Positions 16,462 through 24,580 of a stretch of 64,000 nt of DNA are shown here, piece after piece. Origin of the DNA: Flaviramulus multivorans (GTDB lineage Bacteria; Bacteroidota; Bacteroidia; Flavobacteriales; Flavobacteriaceae). Numbering within the stretch: the first letter of the stretch is position 1; each line of letters begins with the position of its first letter. The stretch spans positions 787,977 through 851,976 of the forward strand of contig NZ_JAKKDV010000001.1 of the NCBI RefSeq assembly GCF_021728415.1, given 5' to 3'. Both the position numbers and the translations under genes were made by a program. The notes under the pieces are model-generated. The model made no database searches, was not told where the DNA came from, and worked only from the letters and a program-made list of their open reading frames with translations.

Positions 16462-18561
16462 TTATTTCAAAAATTGAAAAGCAATTAAAGCTACAATATA
16501 CGCAAAACCACTCATAATTACTAGTTGAAGTGTGGGCCATTTCCAGCTATTGGTTTCACGTTTTACAATAGCTAGAGTACTCATGCACTGCATAGCAAAG
16601 GCGTAAAACAATAGTAATGAAATACCAGAGGCAAAGGTAAATAAGGGACCTCCTAAAATCGGGTTTACTTCACCTGCCATTCTGTTTTTAATGGTTTCTT
16701 CCTCATCACTACCAACACTATAAATGGTTGCAAGCGTGCCAACAAACACTTCCCGAGCAGCGAAAGAACTTACTATGGCAATACCAATTTTCCAATCATA
16801 TCCTAACGGTCTTATAGCCGGTTCAATGGCGCGTCCTGTGATGCCTATAAATGAGTGTTCTAATTTATGCGAAGCTATTTTTTGCTGTAAATCTTCTTCT
16901 GTTAAATTCTCAGAAGCATAGGCGGTTTTTACAATATTTTCAGCATCATTAAACTGTTCTCCAGGTCCATAAGAAGCTAAAAACCACAATATAATTGAAA
17001 TAGCTAATATGATTTTTCCAGCCCCAAAAACAAACGATTTTGTTTTTTCAACCACTGTTAAAGCTACATTTTTGAAAAGCGGTAACTTATAATTAGGCAT
17101 TTCTATAACAAAAAATGTTTTGCTCCTAATTTTTAAAATTTTATTTAGAATGTAAGCCGAAATAATAGCGGTTCCAAAACCTATTAAATATAATAGCATT
17201 AAGGTTAATGCTTGATATCCTAAACCAAAAATTCTTCCTTCAGGAATTACTAAAGCAATTATGATTAAATATACTGGAAGTCTTGCTGAACAGGTTGTAA
17301 AAGGGGTAACCAATATAGTTATTAATCGTTCTTTCCAACTTTCAATATTTCGAGTTGCCATAATAGCCGGAATAGCACATGCAGTACCTGAAATTAATGG
17401 AACCACGCTTTTCCCACTTAAGCCAAAACGTCTCATGACTCTGTCCATTAAAAATACAACACGACTCATATAACCACTTTCTTCCAATACAGAAATAAAA
17501 AGAAATAAAAAGGCTATTTGTGGTATAAAAATAACAATGCCACCTAACCCTGGTATAATTCCTTCTGCTAATAAACTTGTAAAAGCACCAGATGGCAATT
17601 GATTTTTTGTCCATTCGCTTAACGAAGCAAAAGCACTATCAATAAAATCCATGGGGACACTCGACCAATCATAAATAGCTTGAAAAATTGTAAGTAAAAT
17701 GATGAAGAAAATAAAATATCCCCAAACCTTATGAGTTAAAACTCGGTCAAGTTTAGTTCGTAAATCTTTTGCCTGTGATACATCAATGACTTGTCCAATT
17801 TTCAAAACATCATTGATAAATTGATAGCGTTTTATGGTTTCCTTTTGCTGCAAACGTTTTAAATCGCTTTTACTTTTAGTTTTAAAATTGGAAACTGCAT
17901 CAATCTCATTTCTTTCAGTCTTTCCAAAGTTTACATCTTGGGTTATTACCAACCAAAGTTTGTATAGTAGTTGGTTTGGAAAGGCTTTTCGTAAATTATC
18001 AAAGTAATCTTTATCAATTTCCGATGCGTTTAAACAAGGCGTTACCGAAATATCTTTATAATTGGCAATGAGGTTTTTTAAATTCTCAATACCTTGATTT
18101 TTTCGCGTACTTATTAAGGCAATTTTGGTTTTAAGATGTTCTTCTAAATAATCAATATCCAAAGAAATTCCTTTATAATTCATACGATCTGCCATATTAA
18201 TAACAAGAATCGTTGGAATTTCTAAATCTTTAATTTGGGTAAAAAGGAGAAGATTTCGTTTTAGGTTTTCAACATCACTTATTACCACTGCAATATCGGG
18301 GAAGTCTTTATCGTTCTTATTTAAAAGAAGTTCAATTACAACATTTTCATCAAGTGATGAAGCATTTAAACTGTAAGTTCCTGGTAAATCAATAATATGT
18401 GCTTTTACACCACGAGGTAGCTTACAAATACCTTCCTTTTTTTCAACTGTAATACCTGGATAGTTACCTACTTTTTGATTTAACCCTGTTAAAGCATTAA
18501 ATACCGAAGTTTTACCCGTGTTGGGGTTTCCTATTAAAGCGACATTAATTTGCTTACTCAT
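16462..18561 (-). CDS. feoB: Ferrous iron transporter FeoB
   Basis: 699-residue inner-membrane Fe2+ transporter. The cytosolic G domain has G1 (GNPNTGKTSV), G3 (DLPGTYSL) and G4 (NMAD), then a helical guanine-dissociation-inhibitor-like region to about residue 265. The membrane part has two gate repeats, including GTACAIPAIMATR and FTTCSARLPVYL with the conserved Cys residues, plus SSFAAREVFVGTLATIYSVG near the C-terminus. Length is slightly below the ~770 of E. coli FeoB; the soluble C-terminal tail is minimal, as in other Bacteroidota. It overlaps feoA by 8 bases and is followed by the Cys-rich accessory gene. Confidence 0.97.
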   Translation of the reverse strand: MSKQINVALIGNPNTGKTSVFNALTGLNQKVGNYPGITVEKKEGICKLPRGVKAHIIDLPGTYSLNASSLDENVVIELLLNKNDKDFPDIAVVISDVENLKRNLLLFTQIKDLEIPTILVINMADRMNYKGISLDIDYLEEHLKTKIALISTRKNQGIENLKNLIANYKDISVTPCLNASEIDKDYFDNLRKAFPNQLLYKLWLVITQDVNFGKTERNEIDAVSNFKTKSKSDLKRLQQKETIKRYQFINDVLKIGQVIDVSQAKDLRTKLDRVLTHKVWGYFIFFIILLTIFQAIYDWSSVPMDFIDSAFASLSEWTKNQLPSGAFTSLLAEGIIPGLGGIVIFIPQIAFLFLFISVLEESGYMSRVVFLMDRVMRRFGLSGKSVVPLISGTACAIPAIMATRNIESWKERLITILVTPFTTCSARLPVYLIIIALVIPEGRIFGLGYQALTLMLLYLIGFGTAIISAYILNKILKIRSKTFFVIEMPNYKLPLFKNVALTVVEKTKSFVFGAGKIILAISIILWFLASYGPGEQFNDAENIVKTAYASENLTEEDLQQKIASHKLEHSFIGITGRAIEPAIRPLGYDWKIGIAIVSSFAAREVFVGTLATIYSVGSDEEETIKNRMAGEVNPILGGPLFTFASGISLLLFYAFAMQCMSTLAIVKRETNSWKWPTLQLVIMSGFAYIVALIAFQFLK

Positions 18562-18790
18562 GTGTTATTTTTTCAATTAAAATATGAGTAGCAGTTTCTT
18601 TTCGTATGGCTAAATGTGTTCCATTTATGTTTAAGTACATAGGGTCTTGAAAAGGTGCTAACTGTACAAGCTCCACAGAGTTACCCGGCAAACAACCCAT
18701 TTCTAGTAGTTTTAATGGGATATGAATTGATGAAACATCAACTATAATGCCTTTTTCGCCCCGTTTAAGATGTGCTATTGTGTCTTGCAA
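18554..18790 (-). CDS. feoA: Ferrous iron transport protein FeoA (TTG start)
   Basis: 78-residue SH3-like cytoplasmic protein that partners FeoB. The sequence has the usual LKRGEKGIIVD opening, LLEMGCLPGNSVELV and a closing GTHLAIRKETATHILIE. The only start consistent with family length is a TTG at 18788-18790: upstream in frame there is no ATG or GTG before the TAA at 18797-18799. A probable -7 box TACTTTTG lies about 27-34 bases upstream on the minus strand (18817-18824). The stop overlaps the feoB start by 8 bases. An N-terminus beginning in MQDTIAHLKRG is expected from TTG initiation. Confidence 0.93.
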   Translation of the reverse strand: MQDTIAHLKRGEKGIIVDVSSIHIPLKLLEMGCLPGNSVELVQLAPFQDPMYLNINGTHLAIRKETATHILIEKITHE

Positions 18791-18816
18791 GCTTATTTAG
18801 ATTGATTTTAAAGAAG

Positions 18817-18824
18817 CAAAAGTA
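18817..18824 (-). promoter_or_regulatory. Probable feoAB promoter, -7 box
   Basis: TACTTTTG on the minus strand matches TAnnTTTG and lies about 30 bases before the feoA TTG codon. I see no clear -33 box and no copy of the TGTAACTAA element found upstream of the neighbouring metal operon, so feo may be regulated differently. Confidence 0.5.
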
Positions 18825-18862
18825 ATGTAAAATTTTAGCCTAAAAAAATTGTTACCAAAAAA

Positions 18863-19537
18863 CTATTTTGCGTATTCCTGTTTTAAAATTTTAATATCAT
18901 CAATTAGTTTTTCAATGTCTTCAGCATTCGTACCATCATAAAATCCTCGTATTTGTCTCTTTTTATCAATAAGCATGAAGTTTTCGGTATGAATCATATC
19001 AAATTGTCCACCAAATTCATTGTCTTTTACAGCTAAATAACTTTTTCTAGCAAGCTCATAAATTTGTTTTTTATCACCAGTAACTAAATTCCATTTTGCA
19101 TCCATAACTCCTTTTTGTTTTGCATAACGTTTTAATTGGGCTACGCTATCAATTTCTGGAGTCACCGTGTGTGAGAGTAACATAACCTCGTCATCATTTT
19201 TAATTTTTTCTTGAATTTCAACCATATGATCTGTCATTATTGGGCAAATTGTTTGGCAAGTGGTAAAAAAGAAATCAGCTACATATATTTTGTCTTTGTA
19301 GTCGTTATGGGTTATGTTTTTTCCGTTTTGATTAGTTAAACTAAAATCAGCTATTTTATGATACTTTTTTTGATATTGAATAGTACTGTCAACAAGTTCT
19401 GTACTTACCATTGCAGGTTGATAAATATTAAGCGGTTTATAAACATTAAGCGTATTATAAATTAGAGCGATTATTACAATAGAAATTATTGAAAAGACAA
19501 TGGCAAACTTTTTATAATCTTTAAAAAATGATAACAT
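18863..19537 (-). CDS. SCO1/SenC-family copper chaperone or thiol oxidoreductase
   Basis: 224 residues with one N-terminal membrane anchor (residues ~8-28, FAIVFSIISIVIIALIY) and a thioredoxin fold facing the periplasm. The family's copper ligands are present: the CxxxC pair in TTCQTICPIM and the His in DMIHTENFMLID. SCO proteins deliver copper to the CuA centre of cytochrome c oxidase or act as thiol reductants. No oxidase gene is nearby, so the target cannot be read from context. It stands alone between feoA and the divergent rseP; a TATTTTTG box on the minus strand (19566-19573) is a likely promoter element. Family assignment is firm. Confidence 0.95.
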   Translation of the reverse strand: MLSFFKDYKKFAIVFSIISIVIIALIYNTLNVYKPLNIYQPAMVSTELVDSTIQYQKKYHKIADFSLTNQNGKNITHNDYKDKIYVADFFFTTCQTICPIMTDHMVEIQEKIKNDDEVMLLSHTVTPEIDSVAQLKRYAKQKGVMDAKWNLVTGDKKQIYELARKSYLAVKDNEFGGQFDMIHTENFMLIDKKRQIRGFYDGTNAEDIEKLIDDIKILKQEYAK

Positions 19538-19671
19538 TAAAAGTGGTTTAATGGTAATTGTTTTGCAAAAATACGATGAAATTTAGTATTGCTGAATTGA
19601 AACGAAGTATAAATTCATGTTAAAAACAATGAGGGATATTTAATTGTCTTTTTAAAGTTGGTTTAAAAGCT

Positions 19672-19679
19672 TACTTTTG
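19672..19679 (+). promoter_or_regulatory. rseP promoter, -7 box
   Basis: TACTTTTG fits TAnnTTTG about 30 bases before the rseP ATG. It overlaps a TTG at 19677 that could be miscalled as a longer start, which argues for the ATG at 19710. No good TTG box is seen at the usual upstream spacing. Confidence 0.55.
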
Positions 19680-19709
19680 TGCGATTATAAAAAATTGATT
19701 GAAGATACT

Positions 19710-21056
19710 ATGGAGTTTGTTATAAAAATATCTCAGTTTTTAATGAGTCTTTCATTGCTAATTATTTTGCACGAACTAGGGCATTTTATTCCAGCAAAGG
19801 CTTTTAAAACACGAGTTGAAAAGTTTTACTTGTTTTTTGATGTAAAGTTTTCACTTTTTAAAAAGAAAATAGGCGAAACCGTTTATGGTATAGGTTGGTT
19901 GCCACTAGGAGGCTATGTGAAAATATCTGGAATGATTGATGAAAGTATGGATACCGAGCAAATGTCGCAAGAACCACAACCATGGGAATTTCGCTCTAAA
20001 CCTACATGGCAACGTTTAATAATAATGCTTGGTGGAGTAACTGTAAATTTTTTATTAGCCATACTTATTTATATAGGAATGAGCTATTATTACGGAGATA
20101 GGTTTTTACCAAACGATAATATTAAAGATGGACTTTTAATAGAAAATACTGTTGCCAATAATGCAGGACTTTTAACCGGTGATAAAATTATTGCTGTTGA
20201 TGGTGATGAAATAGAAAACTACTCTGAAATATCTGAAAAGGTTTTGTTTGGGAAGAATATAACTATTGAAAGAAACGGAGAGCAGTCAACAATTATATTG
20301 CCAGAAGATTTTTTATCACAACTTATTGATTCCAAAGAAAAAGGATTTATAGACTTAAGAGAACCATTTGTTATAGTTAAAGTTCCCGATACATCATCAA
20401 ATGTAAAAAGTGGAATTAAAAAAGGAGACATTATTGTTGGCTTAAACGATTTTGAAACCAGATATGCCGATGAGGTTAAGTTGGCGTTAGAAAAATTTAA
20501 GGGGCAAGAAGTTACCGCTAAAGTTTTAAGAGATAAAGCTGAGATTAGTATGCCATTAGAAATCAGTGAAGAGGGTAAATTAGGATTAGTTTATGCAACA
20601 GGCTCTACCCCTGAAACCCTAGAAGCTCTAGGGTATTATAATTTTGAAACAAAAAAGTACGGTTTTTTTGAATCTTTTCCAGTTGGTTTGAAAAAGACTA
20701 AAGATAAATTGAGTTCATACTGGGATCAATTAGGAGCTATTTTTACACCAAGCACAGGTGCTTATAAGGGTGTTGGAGGATTTAAAGCCATTTATGATAT
20801 ATTTCCAAGCTTTTGGAGTTGGCAAGTATTTTGGAATATCACCGCCTTTTTATCCATCATGTTAGGAGTTTTAAACTTGTTGCCAATACCTGCTTTAGAT
20901 GGCGGCCATGTTATGTTTTTACTTTATGAAATGGTTTCAGGGAGAAAACCTGGAGATAAGTTTATGGAGTATGCTCAAATGGTAGGGTTCTTTATATTAA
21001 TTGCCTTGGTTTTGTTTGCAAACGGAAATGATATTTATAAAGCATTATTTGGATAA
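19710..21056 (+). CDS. rseP: Site-2 intramembrane metalloprotease RseP
   Basis: 448 residues from the ATG at 19710; an in-frame TTG 33 bases earlier lies within the probable promoter and is rejected. The zinc-protease motif HELGH is at residues 21-25 in the first membrane helix, and the third zinc ligand region is NLLPIPALDGGHV near the C-terminus. Two PDZ-like domains lie between (~120-190 and ~210-290). The family cleaves membrane-anchored substrates after a first cut, for example anti-sigma factors or remnant signal peptides. The gene is monocistronic here, followed by the tRNA-Asn gene. Substrates in this organism are unknown. Confidence 0.96.
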   Translation: MEFVIKISQFLMSLSLLIILHELGHFIPAKAFKTRVEKFYLFFDVKFSLFKKKIGETVYGIGWLPLGGYVKISGMIDESMDTEQMSQEPQPWEFRSKPTWQRLIIMLGGVTVNFLLAILIYIGMSYYYGDRFLPNDNIKDGLLIENTVANNAGLLTGDKIIAVDGDEIENYSEISEKVLFGKNITIERNGEQSTIILPEDFLSQLIDSKEKGFIDLREPFVIVKVPDTSSNVKSGIKKGDIIVGLNDFETRYADEVKLALEKFKGQEVTAKVLRDKAEISMPLEISEEGKLGLVYATGSTPETLEALGYYNFETKKYGFFESFPVGLKKTKDKLSSYWDQLGAIFTPSTGAYKGVGGFKAIYDIFPSFWSWQVFWNITAFLSIMLGVLNLLPIPALDGGHVMFLLYEMVSGRKPGDKFMEYAQMVGFFILIALVLFANGNDIYKALFG

Positions 21057-21073
21057 TTTTTTTAATTATTAAG

Positions 21074-21104
21074 TTTGCAGTAATTAAAAATATATATATA
21101 TTTG
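21074..21104 (+). promoter_or_regulatory. tRNA-Asn promoter
   Basis: TTTG at 21074-21077, 19 bases, then TATATTTG at 21097-21104: a textbook Bacteroidota promoter, with the -7 box ending 26 bases before the mature tRNA. Confidence 0.8.
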
Positions 21105-21130
21105 CGCTCGCAAAAGCGAAAAGATAACAC

Positions 21131-21204
21131 TCCTCCTTAGCTCAGTTGGTTAGAGCATTTGACTGTTAATCAAAGGGTCCTTGGTTCGAGCCCAAGAGGG
21201 GGAG
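21131..21204 (+). tRNA. tRNA-Asn (anticodon GTT)
   Basis: Cloverleaf of 74 bases. The acceptor stem TCCTCCT pairs with AGGGGGA (one T-G wobble), the discriminator base is G, and the D arm contains AGCTCAGTTGGTTAGAGC. The anticodon stem-loop is TTTGA-CTGTTAA-TCAAA, giving anticodon GTT, and the T arm is CTTGG-TTCGAGC-CCAAG. The 3' CCA is not encoded (GCAAAAC follows). It has its own promoter and is followed at once by a strong terminator, so it is transcribed alone. Confidence 0.98.
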
Positions 21205-21210
21205 CAAAAC

Positions 21211-21243
21211 AAAAGCACTTACAGGAATGTAGGTGCTTTTTTT
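21211..21243 (+). terminator. Rho-independent terminator after tRNA-Asn
   Basis: A 13-base inverted repeat (21211-21223 with 21228-21240, one T-G pair) around a GGAA loop, its 3' arm running into a T tract (21237-21243), begins 7 bases after the tRNA. Confidence 0.92.
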
Positions 21244-21269
21244 GTAACTTGTATTTAAAATAATTAGCA

Positions 21270-21740
21270 ATGAAAAGAACAGCAAGTATTTTATTGGTTA
21301 TACTACCTTTATTAGTTTATTCTCAAAATTCCGATTATACGGTTACTTCTTATATGAAAGAAGGTGTTAAGGCACCCAACACCCATCATATTGGTGACGC
21401 GTGGTTAAACTTTCTAGTAAAAGCAGATGATGATATAAACTACAATATCACTCAAGCCACTTTCAGTGCCAACTCAACTTTAGATTGGCATAAGCACACA
21501 ACACCTCAAGTAATTATCATTGTTGAAGGTGAGGGTTATTATCAAGAAAGAGGCAAAGAGCCCATAATCCTTAAAAAAGGAGATGTAATTAAGTGTGAAA
21601 AAGATATTGAACATTGGCATACATCAACAGCCGACAGTGAGGTCTCTTATATTGCCATATATGGTAATGAACCAACAATTTGGACAGAGAAATTAACTCA
21701 AGAGTATTATAAAAGTGTAGCGAAAAAGCTTAAAAGATAA
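21270..21740 (+). CDS. Exported cupin-domain protein
   Basis: 156 residues. The N-terminal signal peptide (MKRTASILLVILPLLVYSQ) is followed by a single cupin barrel. Metal-site motifs are visible: HKHTTPQVIIIVEGEGYY supplies two His and a Glu-rich strand, and CEKDIEHWHTSTADSEV supplies the second-motif His. Cupins of this size are often annotated as quercetinase-like, or bind small molecules, so enzyme activity cannot be stated. It lies 26 bases beyond the tRNA terminator as a single gene. No functional link to the convergent ArsC-like gene is apparent. Confidence 0.88.
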   Translation: MKRTASILLVILPLLVYSQNSDYTVTSYMKEGVKAPNTHHIGDAWLNFLVKADDDINYNITQATFSANSTLDWHKHTTPQVIIIVEGEGYYQERGKEPIILKKGDVIKCEKDIEHWHTSTADSEVSYIAIYGNEPTIWTEKLTQEYYKSVAKKLKR

Positions 21741-21768
21741 TTAAGTTAATTCTTAAAAACAGGCGTTT

Positions 21769-22131
21769 CTAAACATTTAATGATTTAATATATAATTTTG
21801 CTGCTTCAACGGTTTTGGCTGAGTTTCCAACGAAAATTTTATCATTAACAATAATAACAGGTCTGCTTAAAAACGTATAATGCTCCAGTATGTATTGTTT
21901 GTAATCACGCTCGGTTAAGGTTTGGTTTTTCAAATCCATTTCTTTATAAAGCTTAGAGCGTCTGCTAAAAAGCGCTTCGTAACTTCCTGCAAGAGCCTTC
22001 ATTTCTTCTAATTGTTTCACGGTTATTTCTTCAGTTTTAATGTCTTGTAAAACAAATTCTGGAGATAAATTCAACGCTTTTAAAATTCTCACGCAAGTGC
22101 TACATGTCTTTAAATAATATACTTTTTTCAT
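21769..22131 (-). CDS. ArsC/Spx-family thioredoxin-fold protein
   Basis: 120 residues from the ATG at 22129-22131, which fits the family's usual length; the open frame continues 15 codons upstream without similarity. It begins MKKVYYLKTCSTCVRILKAL with a Cys-x-x-Cys in the position of the ArsC/Spx active-site loop, and later has TFLSRPVIIVNDKIFVG, the conserved Arg-Pro-cis segment of this family. Members include glutaredoxin-dependent arsenate reductases and Spx-like regulators; no ars genes are nearby, so a role in arsenate reduction is not supported by context. It is divergent from the DinB-like gene, with 58 bases between starts. Confidence 0.87.
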   Translation of the reverse strand: MKKVYYLKTCSTCVRILKALNLSPEFVLQDIKTEEITVKQLEEMKALAGSYEALFSRRSKLYKEMDLKNQTLTERDYKQYILEHYTFLSRPVIIVNDKIFVGNSAKTVEAAKLYIKSLNV

Positions 22132-22189
22132 TCTTTCACTAGTTTCTAAAAAACAAATTAAAACTATATTTATCAAAAAAATAAATAAT

Positions 22190-22654
22190 ATGGAATTTAC
22201 ATTTCAGGTTTTAAATAATACAAGAGCCATATTAAGTAAGATAATTGATAATACACCTTTGGAAGATTTAAACAAAGTCCCCAAAGGGTTTAATAATAAT
22301 ATTATCTGGAATATTGCCCATGTAGTGGTTTCGGAGCAGTTATTAGTTTATAGATTATCAGGGTTACCTTCGATACTTTCGGACGATATGATTAATAATT
22401 ACAGAAAAGACACCAAACCAAATGGCGATGTGTTACAAGCTGAAGTAGACCAGATTAAAGAGCTTTTGTTTGCTACTATTAGTAAAACTAAAGAAGATTA
22501 TAACAAAGGGATTTTTAAAAATTATAATGCTTATACGGTTTCAACTACAGGAAACACATTAACAAATGTTGATGAGGCGTTGCAGTTTGCAGTTATCCAC
22601 GAAGGATTGCATTATGGCTATACGTTAGCGCTTTTAAAGGCTATTAAAAACTAA
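22190..22654 (+). CDS. DinB/YfiT-family four-helix protein
   Basis: 154 residues of mainly helical sequence with the DinB-superfamily metal-binding histidines: NIAHVVVSEQLLVYRL (first His) and FAVIHEGLHYGYTLALL (HxxxH near the C-terminus). The fold is that of DinB/bacillithiol-transferase-like proteins, unrelated to DNA polymerase IV despite the name. Members are often thiol S-transferases or of unknown role. The 3' end overlaps the end of the convergent DUF3298 gene by 21 bases. Confidence 0.85.
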   Translation: MEFTFQVLNNTRAILSKIIDNTPLEDLNKVPKGFNNNIIWNIAHVVVSEQLLVYRLSGLPSILSDDMINNYRKDTKPNGDVLQAEVDQIKELLFATISKTKEDYNKGIFKNYNAYTVSTTGNTLTNVDEALQFAVIHEGLHYGYTLALLKAIKN

Positions 22655-23353
22655 ATATGGTTTTGCTTCTTCAAAAGGGACTAAAAATTCAATTATTCCA
22701 GTTGAATAAGGAGCAATTTCATAGGTGTTATATAACAAAACAATACCTTCATCATTGTAACCTAAATTCGCCGGTAATTCAAAATTTTCAGGTTCGAAAA
22801 GTGTGTTTTTATCTGTAACAGTTTTATCAAAATAAGTTTTAGCTAAAGTTTTAAAACTTTTAAGATTATTAAATAATTCAATGTTTTCAATACTATTTCC
22901 GGTTTGTGCATTAAAATTTAAGAATGTAATAGTTAAAATACCATGGGCGCCACCTGTAAAGGTATATTTAGTAATAGCTAAACTTATTATTTCTGAGGAT
23001 TGGAACATAACTTCACCATCAATTTGTGCTTCCCATTCTGCAACAGTCTCTGGGAAATCGGTTTTGAAGGTATCATATTCTTGATTAAAAATAGCAATAC
23101 TTTCTTCAATCGATTTTGAAGTTATACTTTCCGCGTTGCCAATATGCAATGCAGTAATAACATTTTTTGATATTGCTGCATTTATTTTATCTGAGATCAA
23201 CGTGTTTCCGGTTACAAAAGGAATATTGACTTCAACCAAATCATTGTTATCAGTTGAAACATTAATATCGGAAAATTCTAGTTTTAATTCTTCTTTACAC
23301 GATAATAAAAAGAAAAAACAACCAATTATTGCGATAAGTTTTTTTGAAAGCAT
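22634..23353 (-). CDS. DUF3298/RsiV-like lipoprotein
   Basis: 239 residues. The N-terminus MLSKKLIAIIGCFFFLLSCKEE is a lipoprotein signal with the acceptor Cys in LLSC. The mature part has the DUF4163 plus DUF3298 arrangement: an early beta region (VNIPFVTGNTLISDKINAAI), a helical linker and SLAITKYTFTGGAHGILTITFLNFNAQTG, the glycine/histidine-containing core typical of this family. Relatives include the extracellular part of the anti-sigma factor RsiV, but no sigma factor is adjacent and there is no cytoplasmic domain. It is therefore best called a surface or periplasmic lipoprotein of unknown role. Its stop overlaps the convergent DinB-like gene. Confidence 0.83.
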   Translation of the reverse strand: MLSKKLIAIIGCFFFLLSCKEELKLEFSDINVSTDNNDLVEVNIPFVTGNTLISDKINAAISKNVITALHIGNAESITSKSIEESIAIFNQEYDTFKTDFPETVAEWEAQIDGEVMFQSSEIISLAITKYTFTGGAHGILTITFLNFNAQTGNSIENIELFNNLKSFKTLAKTYFDKTVTDKNTLFEPENFELPANLGYNDEGIVLLYNTYEIAPYSTGIIEFLVPFEEAKPYLVFNSL

Positions 23354-23391
23354 ATGTAAATTTTAAAACCACATTAAAGGTAAATATTGCA

Positions 23392-23422
23392 TTTGAATAC
23401 ACCGAATTAAAACTTACATTTG
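23392..23422 (+). promoter_or_regulatory. metB promoter
   Basis: TTTG at 23392-23395, 19 bases, then TACATTTG at 23415-23422, 18 bases before the metB ATG. It also covers a TTG (23420) that gives a false longer start. No S-box or other riboswitch is visible in the short leader. Confidence 0.75.
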
Positions 23423-23440
23423 TACAAATTAAAAAGAAAA

Positions 23441-24580
23441 ATGAAATTTAATACTAAAGTTATTCACGGAGGTCAAGAACATGATAAAGCTTATGGAGCA
23501 GTAATGCCACCTATTTATCAAACATCAACATACGCTCAAACTACTCCAGGCGGACATAAAGGATATGAGTATTCCAGAACACATAACCCAACCAGAAATG
23601 CATTAGAAAATGCATTAGCAAGTATTGAAAATGGTAACTATGGTCTTGCTTTTGGGTCTGGATTAGCAGCCATTGATGCCATAATAAAACTTTTAAAACC
23701 TGGTGATGAAGTTGTTTCGACGAATGATTTGTATGGAGGATCTTTTAGATTATTCACTAAAATATTTCAGGATTTTGGTATTAAATTCCATTTTATAGGC
23801 ATGCAAAACGCTTCTAATATTGAAGCCTTTGTAAATCAAAACACAAAACTTATATGGGTTGAAACACCAACCAACCCTATGATGAATATTATCGATATTA
23901 AAGCGGCTTCAGGCATTGCAAAAAAGCATAAGATCCTATTAGCTGTTGATAATACTTTTGCTACACCTTATTTGCAAAAGCCTTTAGATTTAGGTGCAGA
24001 TATCGTCATGCATTCAGCTACAAAATACCTTGGCGGTCACAGTGATGTGGTAATGGGAGCTTTAATAGTTAAAGATAAAGATTTAGCGGACAGGTTATAT
24101 TTTATCCAAAATGCTAGTGGTGCTATTTGTGGCCCTCAAGACAGCTTCTTGGTATTAAGAGGTATTAAAACATTACATGTTAGAATGCAACGCCATTGCG
24201 AAAATGGTAAGGCAGTTGCTGAGTATTTAGCAAGTCATCCTAAAATTGAAAAGGTATACTGGCCAGGGTTTGAAAACCATCCGAATCATTATATAGCGAA
24301 AAGCCAAATGACAGATTTTGGAGGTATGATATCCTTCACAACAAAAGGGAATAACTATAAAGAAGCGATTAAGATTGTTGAAAATTTAAAAGTGTTTACT
24401 TTGGCAGAATCCTTAGGTGGTGTTGAATCTTTATCAGGTCATCCAGCAAGTATGACACATGCGAGTATTCCTAAAGAGGAACGAGAAAAAACAGGTGTGG
24501 TTGATTCTTTAATAAGATTAAGTGTAGGAATCGAAGATATTGATGATTTGATAGGTGACTTAAAACAAGCACTAGGTTAA
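23441..24580 (+). CDS. metB: Cystathionine gamma-synthase (PLP-dependent Cys/Met metabolism enzyme)
   Basis: 379 residues from the ATG at 23441; a TTG seven codons upstream lies inside the promoter. It is a fold-type I PLP enzyme of the Cys/Met family, with YEYSRTHNPTRNALE near the N-terminus, FGSGLAAIDAI, VETPTNPMMNI, VDNTFATPYLQKP and the PLP-lysine motif SATKYLGGHSDVVMG, ending with SVGIEDIDDLIGDLKQAL. It probably joins an activated homoserine with cysteine in methionine synthesis; cystathionine gamma-lyase and O-acetylhomoserine sulfhydrylase share these motifs and cannot be excluded. The gene is single and converges on the next with a 4-base overlap. Confidence 0.9.
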   Translation: MKFNTKVIHGGQEHDKAYGAVMPPIYQTSTYAQTTPGGHKGYEYSRTHNPTRNALENALASIENGNYGLAFGSGLAAIDAIIKLLKPGDEVVSTNDLYGGSFRLFTKIFQDFGIKFHFIGMQNASNIEAFVNQNTKLIWVETPTNPMMNIIDIKAASGIAKKHKILLAVDNTFATPYLQKPLDLGADIVMHSATKYLGGHSDVVMGALIVKDKDLADRLYFIQNASGAICGPQDSFLVLRGIKTLHVRMQRHCENGKAVAEYLASHPKIEKVYWPGFENHPNHYIAKSQMTDFGGMISFTTKGNNYKEAIKIVENLKVFTLAESLGGVESLSGHPASMTHASIPKEEREKTGVVDSLIRLSVGIEDIDDLIGDLKQALG

